Part shown: piece by piece, positions 12,444-22,945 of the stretch
How positions within the stretch are numbered: the stretch's first letter is position 1
Layout: each line of letters starts with the position of its first letter
NCBI GenBank assembly: GCA_024803745.1
Contig: JANJXV010000004.1
Location: forward strand, 58,013,858 to 58,077,857
Direction of reading: 5' to 3'
Length of the DNA stretch: 64,000 nucleotides
Origin: Megascapheus bottae
Taxonomy: Eukaryota; Chordata; Mammalia; Rodentia; Geomyidae
Notes under the pieces: model-generated
What the model was told of the DNA's origin: nothing
Databases searched by the model: none
The model's input: the letters and a program-made list of their open reading frames with translations, nothing else
Program-made: the position numbers and the translations under genes

Positions 12444-12463
12444 GGTCAAGACGTCCCTTGACC
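12444..12463. repeat. Short perfect hairpin next to a poly-G run
   Basis: GGTCAAG-ACGTCC-CTTGACC forms a 7-bp stem with a 6-base loop, adjacent to a run of nine G. It lies between the integrase remnant and the non-coding 3' interior. Function unknown. Confidence 0.5.
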
Positions 12464-12574
12464 ACCCAGGCCTCTATATTATAAAAATAAAACAAAACAG
12501 AACAAAACAAAACACATACAGGGGGTCGGCCGATACTTACCTCTGGAGGCCTTTGCTTTTCACCTGGGCATCTT

Positions 12575-13159
12575 TTAAACGTTAACGTCCTTAGGGGCTG
12601 ATGAGTTAACTTGCTTAATCAATCTCTCGGGCAGCCATCTCGGTGCCGATTGTTTTTGATCCAGGACACAGGCTGAACCGCGTCCCCAAATGAGTACTGG
12701 ATCTGGACCATTCCAGTTATTAGTGAGGGGGTCTCGCCACATCACCATAGGCGGAGACGTATCTAGAGAAGGGTGCCAGTGGCGGTCTGCAGCCAAATGA
12801 TCGTTATTATCCAAAGTCAGAAAATTTAACACAAAGAGTGCATGACTTAATCGATCACGGGGGGAAGCAAAGGATAAAGAAGTGGATTTAAGCCGTGTAA
12901 GCCAAGTTTTTAGCGTTTGATGGGCTCTCTCAACAGTTCCTTGACCTTGTGGGTTATAGGGGATTCCTGTAATGTGATTAATGTGAAGCGCTTCACAAAA
13001 CTGTCTAAATTTTGCACTAACATAAGCAGGACCATTATCTGTTTTAATTTTAACAGGGTTTCCCAGAACAGAAAAGGCTGTGACAAGATGTGAAATAACA
13101 TCCTTTGTGGCTTCTCCCGAATGAGGGGGGGCAAAAATGAAACCACTATACCTGGGCAT
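12575..13159 (-). pseudogene. ERV pol remnant: integrase core and C-terminal domain
   Basis: A 194-codon frame that includes TDNGPAY (second catalytic Asp), GIPYNPQGQGTVERAHQTLK (catalytic Glu context) and a C-terminal segment with WRDPLTNNWNGPDPVL, typical of betaretroviral integrase. The expected first Asp is not in the frame: it opens with MPRYSGF where an acidic residue normally precedes the Tyr/Ser-Gly. The zinc-binding N-terminus, RT and RNase H are absent upstream (13160-13593 is not coding). Truncated and non-functional. Confidence 0.85.
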
Positions 13160-13593
13160 CTTTTACAAAAAGGGTTGTTAAAGGAAAACCACTGTTTCTA
13201 GAAAAAGCAATCTTATCTCAATAGCATAAATATACAAATTATTAGGAATTGATAAAAGACTTGGGAGCCCTGGTCGGGTCATTCCCATGGGCATACTGCA
13301 GGGAGATCATGAAGAAAACTGTATTTGAAACTTGTATTTGCCTGATCCTTATTAATTTTAGTAGCTCCAATTGTTTTCCCGGCCAATAGGTCATTGCTCC
13401 ACCCACAGGGTGGGGGGCATGCAATTAGACTGTGGCCCCTAGAATTGGGGGAGCAGTTCTAGGCTAATTTTTCATAACTAATGCAGTCATCATAGAATGC
13501 CACAACATCCGTATCTTGTCTCTCCATAACAGCGGCTGAATGGCTCTAGTCAGGACAGGGAGCAAGCCAATTACTAAGATGCTGCTAGGCCAG

Positions 13594-14562
13594 CTACACC
13601 CAAGAGCTGGGGCCTGTGGCAGTTTCTAGTTGCTGGGAGCTTAAGGCCTGAGAGGATTGCTGATGAGCCAGGCTTTGGAGGATGGTTTTGGCCCAGGGCG
13701 AATTAGGCCCATTTTTGGAGACTGCTTTCTTAAGGTCTTTTAGGGCAGGTCTATTGCCCCCAGGGTTAGCATTTACGAGCATGGTAGGAAGGAGTAAAAT
13801 GGTGCTTAACCCGCCCTTTCCTTTCAGGGGAGGAGCTGCCGCGATATGGCTGGTTAACCTCCTCTTCCGGTTTAACACAAGGTGAAGCGTGGGAGTAAAA
13901 TGGCGGAGGCTGCTCTGCCCTTCAATTGTCTGCCGCAAATTTTGGGGCAGGAGCACTTGGTGTAGGGCTCTGGGGCCCGATCCCAGGATCAAAGGGGCCC
14001 AAAAATCTCTCCTCAGGGCAAGGCTCTAAAACCTGAGCAGTGGAAAGGCCAACTTTCCACAACTCTGAGCACTCCTTATTTAAAGTTTCCTTGGCCCTAG
14101 ATGCCTTAAGGGCAGATAAAGTCTGATAGACCCCAAGGGGAGGATCCTCTCCCAAGTTAATCTTCCTCCCTCTCACCAGGAGACATATGCAGTCCCATGT
14201 GGCCCAATTGAAAAGAATGGCTACCATTAACACGGCACACGTTAAGGCCTCCCAGAGATCTGAAATCTCCATACCTCTGCTTTTAAATCTGGACGCTATG
14301 AGCACCGGTTAATTTTGTAGATCTGACCTGTCAAACACATTTGGTAAAGGCTATTTACAGCATACATGGCCAAGCATGCACTATAACTACATGAATCTGA
14401 TCTCCAGCTTGGCTCTGGGTTACCGGGAAAGCTAAGAAGGTTTGGTTTTTCAAAAGCAAGGTGGCAGAGTTCTAAGTCGAGGGAGGGAACGCAACTCTTA
14501 AGGAGTTGAATATGTTCCCATCTATGTTGGAGTGATCGCCGCAAGGCTGATAAATCAGGCAT
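13594..14562 (-). pseudogene. ERV gag remnant
   Basis: Three overlapping frames (14562-14296, 14305-13922, 13992-13594) together look like a broken gag. The last contains ALKDLKKAVSKNGPNSPWAK, similar to the start of a betaretroviral capsid domain, and ends in a stop soon afterwards. No zinc-knuckle nucleocapsid motif (CX2CX4HX4C) is seen. Matrix assignment of the first two frames is weak. Not functional as it stands. Confidence 0.65.
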
Positions 14563-14597
14563 AGGGGGATCGGGCTCGTGGAGAGCCGGGGCATGAG

Positions 14598-14695
14598 AGA
14601 AGGGGGTTGGGAGGCCTGTCGCAGTACCTCCTCGCCGTACTTACTTAGAAGGGGGGTCGGGAGGCCTGTCGCAGTACCTCCTCGCCGTACTTAAT
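14598..14695 (-). repeat. 49-bp tandem duplication in ERV leader
   Basis: Two adjacent 49-bp units (14598-14646 and 14647-14695) are almost identical. Each carries a GGAGG...CCTCC inverted repeat that could form a hairpin in the leader RNA. Only the left unit keeps AAGTAAGTA on the minus strand, a good 5' splice-site match. A packaging or splice-donor role is inference. Confidence 0.8.
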
Positions 14696-14905
14696 TCTTA
14701 TTAACCCAAATTCTTCGTGTCTTGAGAGCCTATGAACAATTCCTGTGACGATGATGCCTGTCCCATGGTCAGTCACTTACCTTTCGCTGTCTCCACTCAG
14801 CGTTGACCGAGATGTCTCGGGCGGGCCACTCCGAGCTGGTCACACAATCACTTGGATCCAAGGTTTCCTGGAAGACAGCGTTCCTCTGCCTCGCGGGCAC
14901 TCGAG

Positions 14906-14922
14906 CCGCACGTTGGGCGCCA
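14906..14922 (-). promoter_or_regulatory. ERV primer-binding site (tRNA-Lys type)
   Basis: On the minus strand, 2 bases after the 5' LTR, lies TGGCGCCCAACGTGCGG. This is the complement expected for a tRNA-Lys(1,2) 3' end, apparently with one mismatch near its 3' side. It supports a betaretroviral affinity. Confidence 0.8.
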
Positions 14923-14924
14923 TT

Positions 14925-15237
14925 TGTCCCGTCCGGCGGGACATCAACTAGGGCCAAGAACCTAGAGGGAGGAATGAAAGGGACAGGAGACACGAAGAAG
15001 GCAGCAAGACAAGCGTTCTGATCAAGCTGCAAATTTTATTTTTCACACAGGGGTTTATATGCCTCTTCAGGAGAGGCAGGAGGGGGTTGGGGTGTGGGAA
15101 CCGCTTGGGGCAGGGGGTGTGGTAATGGGATGTTTGCTTCTGCTCCGGGTAGAAGCCAGGTGGTAGGATGTTTGCATATCAATGCAAGCAGACATGCAGG
15201 CACCAAGAATTCAGGGAAGGGGAGAATGTCTCCGACA
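14925..15237 (-). repeat. ERV 5' LTR with promoter
   Basis: On the minus strand a TATAAA lies at 15059-15054 and an AATAAA signal at 15040-15035, only 13 bp apart. Either R is very short, or the poly(A) signal lies in U3 upstream of the start. An octamer-like ATATGCAAAC is also present around 15172-15181. Transcription would proceed leftward, away from CEP162. Confidence 0.9.
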
Positions 15238-15243
15238 GTTTTC
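15238..15243. repeat. ERV target-site duplication, right copy
   Basis: GTTTTC follows the terminal CA of the LTR on the + strand and matches 9056-9061. Confidence 0.9.
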
Positions 15244-16610
15244 CTAACAGTGATGTTAAGCATCATTCATGACCATTCTTCAGTCCTCTATAGTAAAGCA
15301 TCAGTTATGTATTTCTTCAATTTGCAGAAGTATTTCTTAATACTACTGACTTTCAAGAGTTCCTTATATATTCTAATATTCAAATGTTTTCTTTGGGACT
15401 TACCTTACCTTTTAATTCTCTTTCAGGGACTCTTACAGAGGGATATTTCTTATTTATTTTGATGAAATATAATTTATTGATTTTGTGGGGTTGTTTGAAT
15501 TACAAATATAAAATATTTTGTTAATCATCTTTTTGAGAAACAGAGGCAAATTGTTATGATTACTGATTTATCCCCAATGGCCACTTTATGAATTATTAGA
15601 GAATTATTTTTTAAATGATTTCAAAACCTGAATCAACATCCATGTCCTTATGGTCTAATTGCAAACTGGCAGCTCTTCATAGCCTAGAGGGAAGGCATCC
15701 ATCTCTGTTTTAAAAACATTTAAATTCATACAAAGCTGACTGCATAATTTCTCATAATTCCTATTATGAGTAATTAGCCTTATTTTTCTTGGGGAAATTA
15801 TGCCATCAGTTAAAGCTTTGATCACTAGATTTTATATAAAAGAATTTTAAAAGGTTTGAAGTAATTGAAATGTAAACATCAGGATATAAGCAATGGGGGA
15901 AGTTAACAACAATAATAAACATAAATAGAACATAAGGCATTAAATTTAATTATGACCAGAATAACATAATTTCTTCAATGTCTTCTCATTATCTACATTA
16001 AAAGAGAGAATTCCCTACATCAGAAAAGGAGGTGCAAAAATTAGGGGTTTTTTGTTGTTGTTAAAGTGGACTGTTGTATAAATTAGTCTGATTCGGTTAA
16101 CTTCCTTAATTAATTCATAAAATACTCTGGTTTTATATACCAGGACGCTGCAGGTCTTGACTGCTGGCTGAGTTCCCACACTGCACTGTTTGCGATAAGA
16201 AAAAAAATCAGTAAATCCTCGAGTATAGATCACATGCTTTAGAACTTCACCAGGAAAGCAGACAGACTCATAGTATATATAGAAGTTCATGTTAATACTG
16301 GAGCCAGAAAACAAAAAATTCATATAATTATGAAGAAACACCAAAGTAGGAATTTTTAACACTATTAAATGAAACAATTACTCAAGTATTTGGCTTACTT
16401 GTCCAAATCCTTGACATATTTTATCATGGAATATGGTATTATGGAATGTTGGAAATTATGAGCCAATAAGATCAATATATCATAGTTGGAATCTTGAAGC
16501 TGCCCCCACCCCGTTTTTTGAGCTTCAGAAAATCATTTTTCAACTCTTAAACTGAGATGTAGATTATATTATCTACTTCAAAATATATTTGGGGAAAATA
16601 ACAATATAAA
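15244..16610. other. Intergenic, unassigned
   Basis: AT-rich unique-looking sequence. A 120-codon minus-strand open frame (16377-16015) has no recognisable domain or family; I do not call it a gene. Confidence 0.45.
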
Positions 16611-16615
16611 AAGGT

Positions 16616-16815
16616 ATGGAGGACCAGGAGCATGGTCTAGTAGTAGATTGTTCGCCTAGCATGCATGAAGGCTTGGGTTCAATTCCTCAGTCTCACATAC
16701 ATGCACAGAAAAAGCCAGAAGTGGTGTTGTTGCTTCAGTGGTCCAGTGGTAGCCTTAAGCAAGCCCAAAGACAGTGTTTAGTCCCCGAGTTTAAGTTCAA
16801 TGCATGATAAAAAAA
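16616..16815 (+). mobile_element. SINE, ID-like dimer
   Basis: Left half with CATGGTCTAGTAGTAGATTG and the B-box-like GGGTTCAATTCCTCAG; right half with AAAGCCAGAAGTGGTG and a degraded end, then A7. Confidence 0.85.
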
Positions 16816-17430
16816 AGGGGGGGAGTAGTGGAGTATGGAATAATGACCAATATAGAGTTGATCAATAATATTAGAGATGACTAGAATTCTTACAAAATGT
16901 AGAACTCTGCATAAAACTCTGTATAAGAAGTCTTGATTAGTCTTTTACCACAATTCAAAAAGACAAATTATTGAGCATTTGTGAAAAAACAATTTACGGC
17001 CAATCTTGAAGTCTTGTAACATTCATCCTACCTCCCTATATCAAAGATATAACTGCATCCCCTGCAGTACTGAAGTATTAAATGTTGTAGCCAAATTTCA
17101 AACAATTCTGTAAGTCTTGGTGAGTGAGGTTGAGATTACAGAGGAAGTTCTGGAAAACATATCATATAAAGGTATTTGGATTTGGTCTAAATTCAATAAG
17201 AAATCATTCAAAGATTTTAAATAATGCTATGAACTGATTTACATTTTGAGTTGGTAAAATTTTCTATTATGTGGGTTAAGGAAGAACAACAGTAGAAGCA
17301 GGAAGACACACTGGGAGGCTTTTGAAGTAGTAGCTCTGACAAGAGAAAATAATGCCTAAGTTTGGGGTACGTGCAACTAACATGTGAACAAAATGGAGAC
17401 AATGCACTGGGAACACTGGCAGGTCTTCTT
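16816..17430. other. Intergenic, unassigned
   Basis: AT-rich sequence; nothing recognised. Confidence 0.45.
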
Positions 17431-19812
17431 TTTAAAATTTTATTGTAAAGGTGATATATAGACGCGGTAGAGTTACATAGATCAGTGTCATTCTTCCCTC
17501 ATTCTCTTCTAGTTTTTCCACTCCCACTTTCCCTTCCCTCAAGTATATGGTCCATTTCCAACATAGTGTCTAGTGAAAATAACTGCTGAATTGGCTCACT
17601 CTTTGTCCCACTGTTTCTGTACATCCTCTTCCTCTCTCCCAAACTAGAGAGACATATATAAGATAAAAAGGGTACAACAATCAAATACAGTAATGAAAGG
17701 GAATAAACCAAAAAAATAGGAAAGAACAGCAGCAAAACCCCACAAATAACACAAAAATAAACCTCTTGTTTCCATTTATTGGTGTTCATTTCCATACACT
17801 TCACTTTATATGGTCACATGCTAATAGTTATTGAGCTCTTTCAGAGAGAATCCTTTCCTAAGAATAACCTCCTTTAGTCTCACTGTAAATGTTTAGAGTC
17901 CTGTTTAATTAATCATGTCCAGGAGTAATTATTTATCTTTTACTATCCATTTGGTTTACTTGTAAATTTATAGGCACGTTCTAATGACTACAAATGGGAG
18001 AGATCATGCAGCTATGATTTTTGGGGGTCTGGCTTACTTCATTTAATATAAATTTTCCAAATCTTTCCATTTCTTTATAAAGGGGGCAATGTCATTCCAC
18101 ATAGAATTCCATTCTGTATATATACTAGATTTTCCAAATTCATTCACCATTGTGGGGCATCTTAATTGATTCCATATATTAGCTATGGTAAACAATGCTG
18201 CACTGAATATGGCTGTGTTGGTGGCTTTAGTGTAGTCTGCACCCCAAGAGTGGGATTGCTGGGTCACAGGGAGGTTCTGTGTTTAGTCTTTTGAGGAACC
18301 TCCATACTTCTTCCCAGGGTACTAGAACAAGATTATATTCCCACCAGTGGGGTAGTACCATTCCCTTTTGACAACATCCCTGCCAGCATCTATTACTGTT
18401 AGTTTTCTTGATAATGGCCATTCTAGCTGGGGTGAGGTGGAATCTCAATGTTGTCTTGATTTGCATTTCTTTTATAGCCAGAGATGTTGAACATCTCTTT
18501 GTGTGTCTACTGGCCATTATTTCTTCTTCAGACAAGTCTTTATGTTTTTAACCCACTTATTTATTAGGTTTTGGTTTCTCTGAGGATTTGTTTTGGGGAG
18601 GATTAAGTTTTTGAGCTCTAAGCCCCTGTCTGATGCATAGCTAGTCTTAAATATCTTCTCTGGTTCTGTGGATCTCTTATTTGTTTTGGTAGCTATGCCC
18701 CATTCCATGTGGAAACTATTCAGTTTGAAGCAATCCAATTTATTCAGTCTTTCTCTGATTTGTTATGATTCTGGATCTTTACTTAGGGAGTGTTGACCTG
18801 AATCAAGGAGTCCCAGTGATTCCCCTATCCCTTCCTGTAATATTTTCAGGGTACCTAGTCTTACACTGAGACCTTTGATCCATTTGGAATTGATTCTGGT
18901 ACAGCATGATATATGAGGATCTAACTTCAGTTTTCTGCCCATGTACATTAAAATCTGAGATCACTGTCTGTTGAAGAGGCTGTCTTTCTTTTACTTCCAT
19001 CCTGAGTTTTTAGCTTCCTTGTCAAAGACTAGTTGGCTGTATATCTATGGGTTCATTTCTGGGTCTTCTATTCAATTCCACGGATCCTCGGGCCTATTCT
19101 TGTGCCAGTACCAAGCTATTTTTTATTATTTTATTTTTTATTACTACTCCTTTGAAATATAGTTTGAAGCTTGGAATTGATATTCCTCCAGGATTGTTTT
19201 GGCTATTTGAGGGTCTTCTATTATTCCATGTGAATTTTTTATTGCTTTTTAAAAATATCATTGAGGAATGTTGTTGGGATGTTCAGGAGTATTGCTTTAC
19301 ATTTGTAGATACCTTTGGAGAATAGTGCCATTTTTTACCATGTTACTCCTTCCAATCCAGGAGCTTGGGAGCTTTATCCATTTCCTTAAATCTAGGTTAA
19401 TTTTAATTTCCTTTTTCATGTTTTTGAATTTTTCCTCATAGAGGTCCTTCACATCGTTGGTTAAGTCCTTGGCATTTTATTTTTTGAGATTATTACAAAT
19501 GGAGATTTTTTTCTGATTTAACCTTGCCTTTCTCATTGTTGATATACAGAAAAGTGACTGATTTTTGTGGACTAATCCCCTGCCACTTTGCTTCTTTAAT
19601 TATAGGATCATGTCATCTTCAAAGGGGGAGAGGATTACTATTTCTTTCCCTATTTGGATCCTCTCTATGTTTTTCCCTTGCCTAATTGTTTAAGCGAAGA
19701 ATTTCAGTACTATGTTGATGAGGAGTGAAGAAAGTGGACATTATTGTCTTCTTCCTGACTTTAGTGGAAAATCACTCTAACTTTTCACCATTAAGTATAA
19801 TCCTGGCTTGTC
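17431..19812 (-). mobile_element. L1, 5'-truncated, 3' UTR and ORF2 C-terminal two-thirds
   Basis: Starts at the left with the reverse A-tail and 3' UTR, then ORF2 pieces read right to left: MTQQSHSWG...NIWNQLRCPTM (18267-18043), the [19 protein letters not shown] block (18535-18227), and further frames to about 19.8 kb. Multiple stops and frameshifts show it is dead. Truncated within the RT region. Confidence 0.85.
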
Positions 19813-20525
19813 AGATCAAATAGCTGATGTCTTTTTTTCTAATGCAGCAGTGTAGGGAAAATTGATGGTACCTACTAAGATGATTGTAATAGTCTGATGT
19901 GAGTGCAAGCTGGGTTAATAAGTCTAATGGAAATGTGGTAAGTTGGAAAGAATTCCTTAAGAAAGACTGGCAGGAAAGGAGGAGATATGTTTATCACAGG
20001 GAAATATGCAATGAAGATAGTGTTTTGAAAGTGCTATGTTATATCCCAAGGTATATTTAAATGCTGTAAGGAAGATTCCCCCAAAACAGTAGATTGAAGA
20101 TGAAGAAGATAGATGTTGAAGAAGAAATAACTAGTCAAATAAGAAAAATGAATAAGGACTCTAGATCATAGTTAGGAAAATGTGTCTTTGAGAAAAGGTG
20201 ACAAACTTCCTCCAACAGACACAGCTTATGGATTCAGTGAGAAAAGGTTAAAGAAATCCCAGCCTTGTGGAATCAATTTTAAAAGAAATGGGATAGCGGC
20301 AAGGCCATCTGTTCTTAAATGATGTGTGATGCTAAGGAAGGGGACTAGGCAAACAAGAAATGGAGTAGGGTGAAGCAACTCTCTAGGCTTGCTTGGAATT
20401 AAAAACTTTTACTGGAAAAACTAAGAACAGTGTCAAAAAGAGATTAGCAAGCACTACTTTGCCCATTATAGAATTTGAGCAGCATGAAGGTGGAACAAAA
20501 TACTCTGAATAAAAAAAGAAGAGTT
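19813..20525. other. Intergenic, unassigned
   Basis: Unique-looking AT-rich sequence between two L1 fragments. Confidence 0.45.
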
Positions 20526-20955
20526 TACATTTGTCATAATCAGTAGAAACCTTGGGCTCTCCTAGCAGAGATTTACAATAGAACAAAATCTAGAGACAAA
20601 TCTAGGCCAAATAGTATGACACTAAATGTAAGGACCTCCAGGATAAGGAATCAAAAGCCATATAATGAGTGACTGTTGTCCTTAATGTACTATGTTATCG
20701 CTCATCTCTTTTGCCATCCCTTGGTTATCTCATATTGTTACAATATTTCACCTTGTTATCTGACATATTTTATATGTGCTTAATTGGTTATTTGAAATTG
20801 GATAGGGAAGGGGGGAAATCAAGATAAACAGGGGGAGGGTGGGAGGGAAATGGGGACCATGTCATGAGAAAGGGTATCAATGTTTGTGAAGTTATGCACT
20901 TTCTATCTGGTGAATATAATGTAACCCCTCTATTAATCACAATAAAATATTTAAA
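20526..20955 (+). mobile_element. L1 3' UTR copy with A-tail
   Basis: Contains CTCCTAGCAGAGATTTACA, the TTGTCCTTAATGTACTATG segment, a G-rich run at 20831-20847, and an AATAAAATATTTAAAAAG end. A good reference copy of the 3' UTR family seen repeatedly here. Confidence 0.85.
20831..20847 (+). other. G-quadruplex motif in L1 3' UTR
   Basis: GGGGGAGGGTGGGAGGG has four G-runs with single-base loops, a strong quadruplex pattern. Equivalents occur at 62159-62180 (+) and 53813-53826 (minus) in other L1 3' ends. Confidence 0.75.
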
Positions 20956-21290
20956 AAGAAAATTACTATACAAATTTAATGAGTGTTAGTAATATAAACA
21001 CACAAGTTAGGACAATTAATTATCTTTCAGTAATTCAAGTAATATTTTGTGCATCATTATGGTGTTACAACACAAACTTAAAAATATCAATAAAATTGAC
21101 AAGGATAAACTCTTCTTTCTTTGAATTTGAGGAAAAAGGAGAAAAATATTTATAGTATTAAAATTGTGATAAGTATAGTGAAGGAAAATTACCAATTGCT
21201 ATGAGAAAAATATAACAAGTATGTTAATCTAATTTGGTTAGCAAAGACGACTTCCTAAGTCAATGATATTGAAGCAAAAAAGCGAAGAAA

Positions 21291-21465
21291 GGGAAAAAGT
21301 GAAACCTAAAAGGGAAGGAGGGAAAACAAGGTGAGGGGAGGAGGTGGGGGAGAAAATTGGGACAAAAACATGAGAAGAGGTATCAATGTGTATGAAGTAA
21401 TGCACCTTCTATCTGGCAAATATAACTGTAACCCTTCTATTAATTACAATAAAAAATATATGAAA
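21291..21465 (+). mobile_element. L1 3' UTR fragment
   Basis: Purine-rich stretch, then ATGAAGTAATGCACCTTCTA and AATATAACTGTAACCCTTCT, and a terminal A-rich tail. Only the last about 175 bp of the element. Confidence 0.75.
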
Positions 21466-22699
21466 AAAAGAGTTTACCAGTAAAAAGACTAATTTACTCA
21501 TATTCAATGCTCACTTGATGTTGGTGACCATAAGTTAATAGCCTAACAATATGTTGAGTAAAAATGACGTTGGCTAACAATTTGTGCCACAGAAGGAAAG
21601 ATTCCTGAGCATTCATGGTACATTTTCACAGTAATAGTTTTCTCTGCATCCTTAAACAACTCTCTGTTCTACTTGTGTGTTCCACTAGACCAAACCCGCT
21701 GTTAGGGCAGAAGCTATAGCTAACTTGGTCATGTAGCACACACAAGAAACAAAATAGAAAGTAAGTGTAATTGATTTTTAAATTTTAAGAATAAGTATAG
21801 ACCCATCACATGTTCAAAAAGTAGCCAAAATGTCTCTGTTATTGTTTTACAGGATAGCACAGTTCCTATGCCTTGTACGAATTCATTCGGAAACACTTCA
21901 ATGAAAAGTTCAAGCTAAGTTTGATGTCCTAAATTTGGTCTAAAAGAAGCAAACTCTAAACCTTTTGTTGATTTTAATTTCACTGTGCTAAATACTGTAC
22001 TCTGAAATAGCAGCTGTGGAGGAAGGGCAGACGGACAAAAATCAGAACCAGTAATTGCAAACTACCACTAGCTACTATCGAGTGGGGCTTGAAAAAGTAA
22101 AATAGTGGGACCAGCGACGCGGTGGGAACCTGAAGTAGTTTTTGTTAGCATAGCCACCCCTACTTTGGCTTGTCAGCCTCCATCCACATCCCGTGACCTG
22201 ACCAGGCGAGGCCACAATTGCCCACACTCACCTGAACTGCACTATCTCTAAGCCCTCAGCTGTGCCAGCCAAACGCTGCTGCTTCAAGTCAGGAGGTTCT
22301 GCTCAAGCCACTATCTATTTCTAGCGCCCATCTGCAAGACTTCCCGCCTTCGGTGTCCCTGTCCTGACCTCAGCTTCCCTGGCACAATGTAAACACCGCC
22401 CATGCATGAGGAGTGGCTGCTATTCTCCATCCCTAGAGAGCTAGCCTGTCAGCTTGCGGACCACAAACCTTGCTGGACCAGACTTGGTGTCTGAGTCGTT
22501 TTCCTGGGCTGTTGGGTTGATTTTGTATTTTCCAATCCTTGTCCACTAGGTGGTGGCACAGAGTCACTATCCTGACCCCGGAATCGGTTTTCACGGGTTT
22601 GTGTTCCTCTCACAATGCTACATAGGGCTTACTGAGCGGAAATCTAGTGCACGCATTCTCTCCCAGGCTTCCCTAGGCATTCAAATGCGGGGTTGAGGC
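21466..22699. other. Upstream flank of CEP162, unassigned
   Basis: AT-rich to about 22.0 kb, then increasingly GC-rich unique sequence. It has no open frame of note. Distal regulatory elements could lie here but none is identifiable by eye. Confidence 0.45.
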
Positions 22700-22744
22700 C
22701 TGGCAGACCAGGTCAAGGAGACTCACCCGCACAGGGAGAAGTGG

Positions 22745-22764
22745 ACTACATCTCCCAGAGAGCC
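22745..22764 (+). promoter_or_regulatory. ZNF143/STAF-like site
   Basis: ACTACATCTCCCAGAGAGCC closely follows the SBS-type consensus bound by ZNF143 (ACTACA-NN-TCCCAG-NN-TGC), differing near the 3' end. Such sites are common in CpG-island promoters of constitutively expressed genes. Binding is inferred. Confidence 0.55.
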
Positions 22765-22937
22765 ATGGGGCGGCTTCCGGGTTCTACCTGACGCCCACTT
22801 TTTCTAGTTGAAAAGAGAAAGTGAAGAGCGCGGAAAGTGGAAGTGGCGAGCGTTTGCCCAGGTAATGCTATACTGCTGACCCGAGGCTCCTGTCTTGTTT
22901 GCAAAGATACAAGGGAAACCATAACCCGCCTGAGAAC

Positions 22938-22945
22938 CACGTGAC
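22938..22945 (+). promoter_or_regulatory. E-box (USF/MITF-type)
   Basis: CACGTGAC is a palindromic E-box core with a USF-favoured flank. A related CACATGAC lies at 22956-22963. Both fall within 50 bp of the X-box. Function is inferred from position only. Confidence 0.4.

Larger units (their letters stand above)
9375..12574 (-). other. ERV 3' interior, non-coding
   Basis: 3.2 kb between the integrase remnant and the 3' LTR with no frame over about 90 codons and no envelope motifs I can recognise. It includes a SINE-derived segment, GTT-rich stretches (11719-11757 and 11791-11815), a poly-G run at 12433-12441, and a purine-rich run just before the LTR on the minus strand (TTTAGGGAGGATA) as a weak polypurine tract. 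Confidence 0.6.
9062..15237 (-). mobile_element. Betaretrovirus-like (ERVK/class II) provirus, internally defective
   Basis: A 6,176-bp provirus with two 313-bp LTRs that differ at one position, perfect 6-bp flanking repeats and a Lys-type primer site, in minus orientation. Only gag-like and integrase remnants are recognisable. I found no protease, reverse transcriptase or envelope frame, and the last 3.5 kb before the 3' LTR has no sustained coding. The near-identical LTRs mean it integrated recently, and it would need proteins from another copy to move. The layout recalls mouse ETn/MusD-style non-autonomous elements; that analogy is inference. Confidence 0.9.

Noticed and set aside
9375..12574. 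Search for an envelope gene in the provirus
   Set aside because: No signal peptide, furin site, fusion peptide or transmembrane hairpin could be recognised in any frame.
22000..22700. Possible divergent gene sharing the CEP162 promoter
   Set aside because: No minus-strand exon with coding similarity or splice structure was found upstream; a non-coding divergent RNA cannot be excluded.
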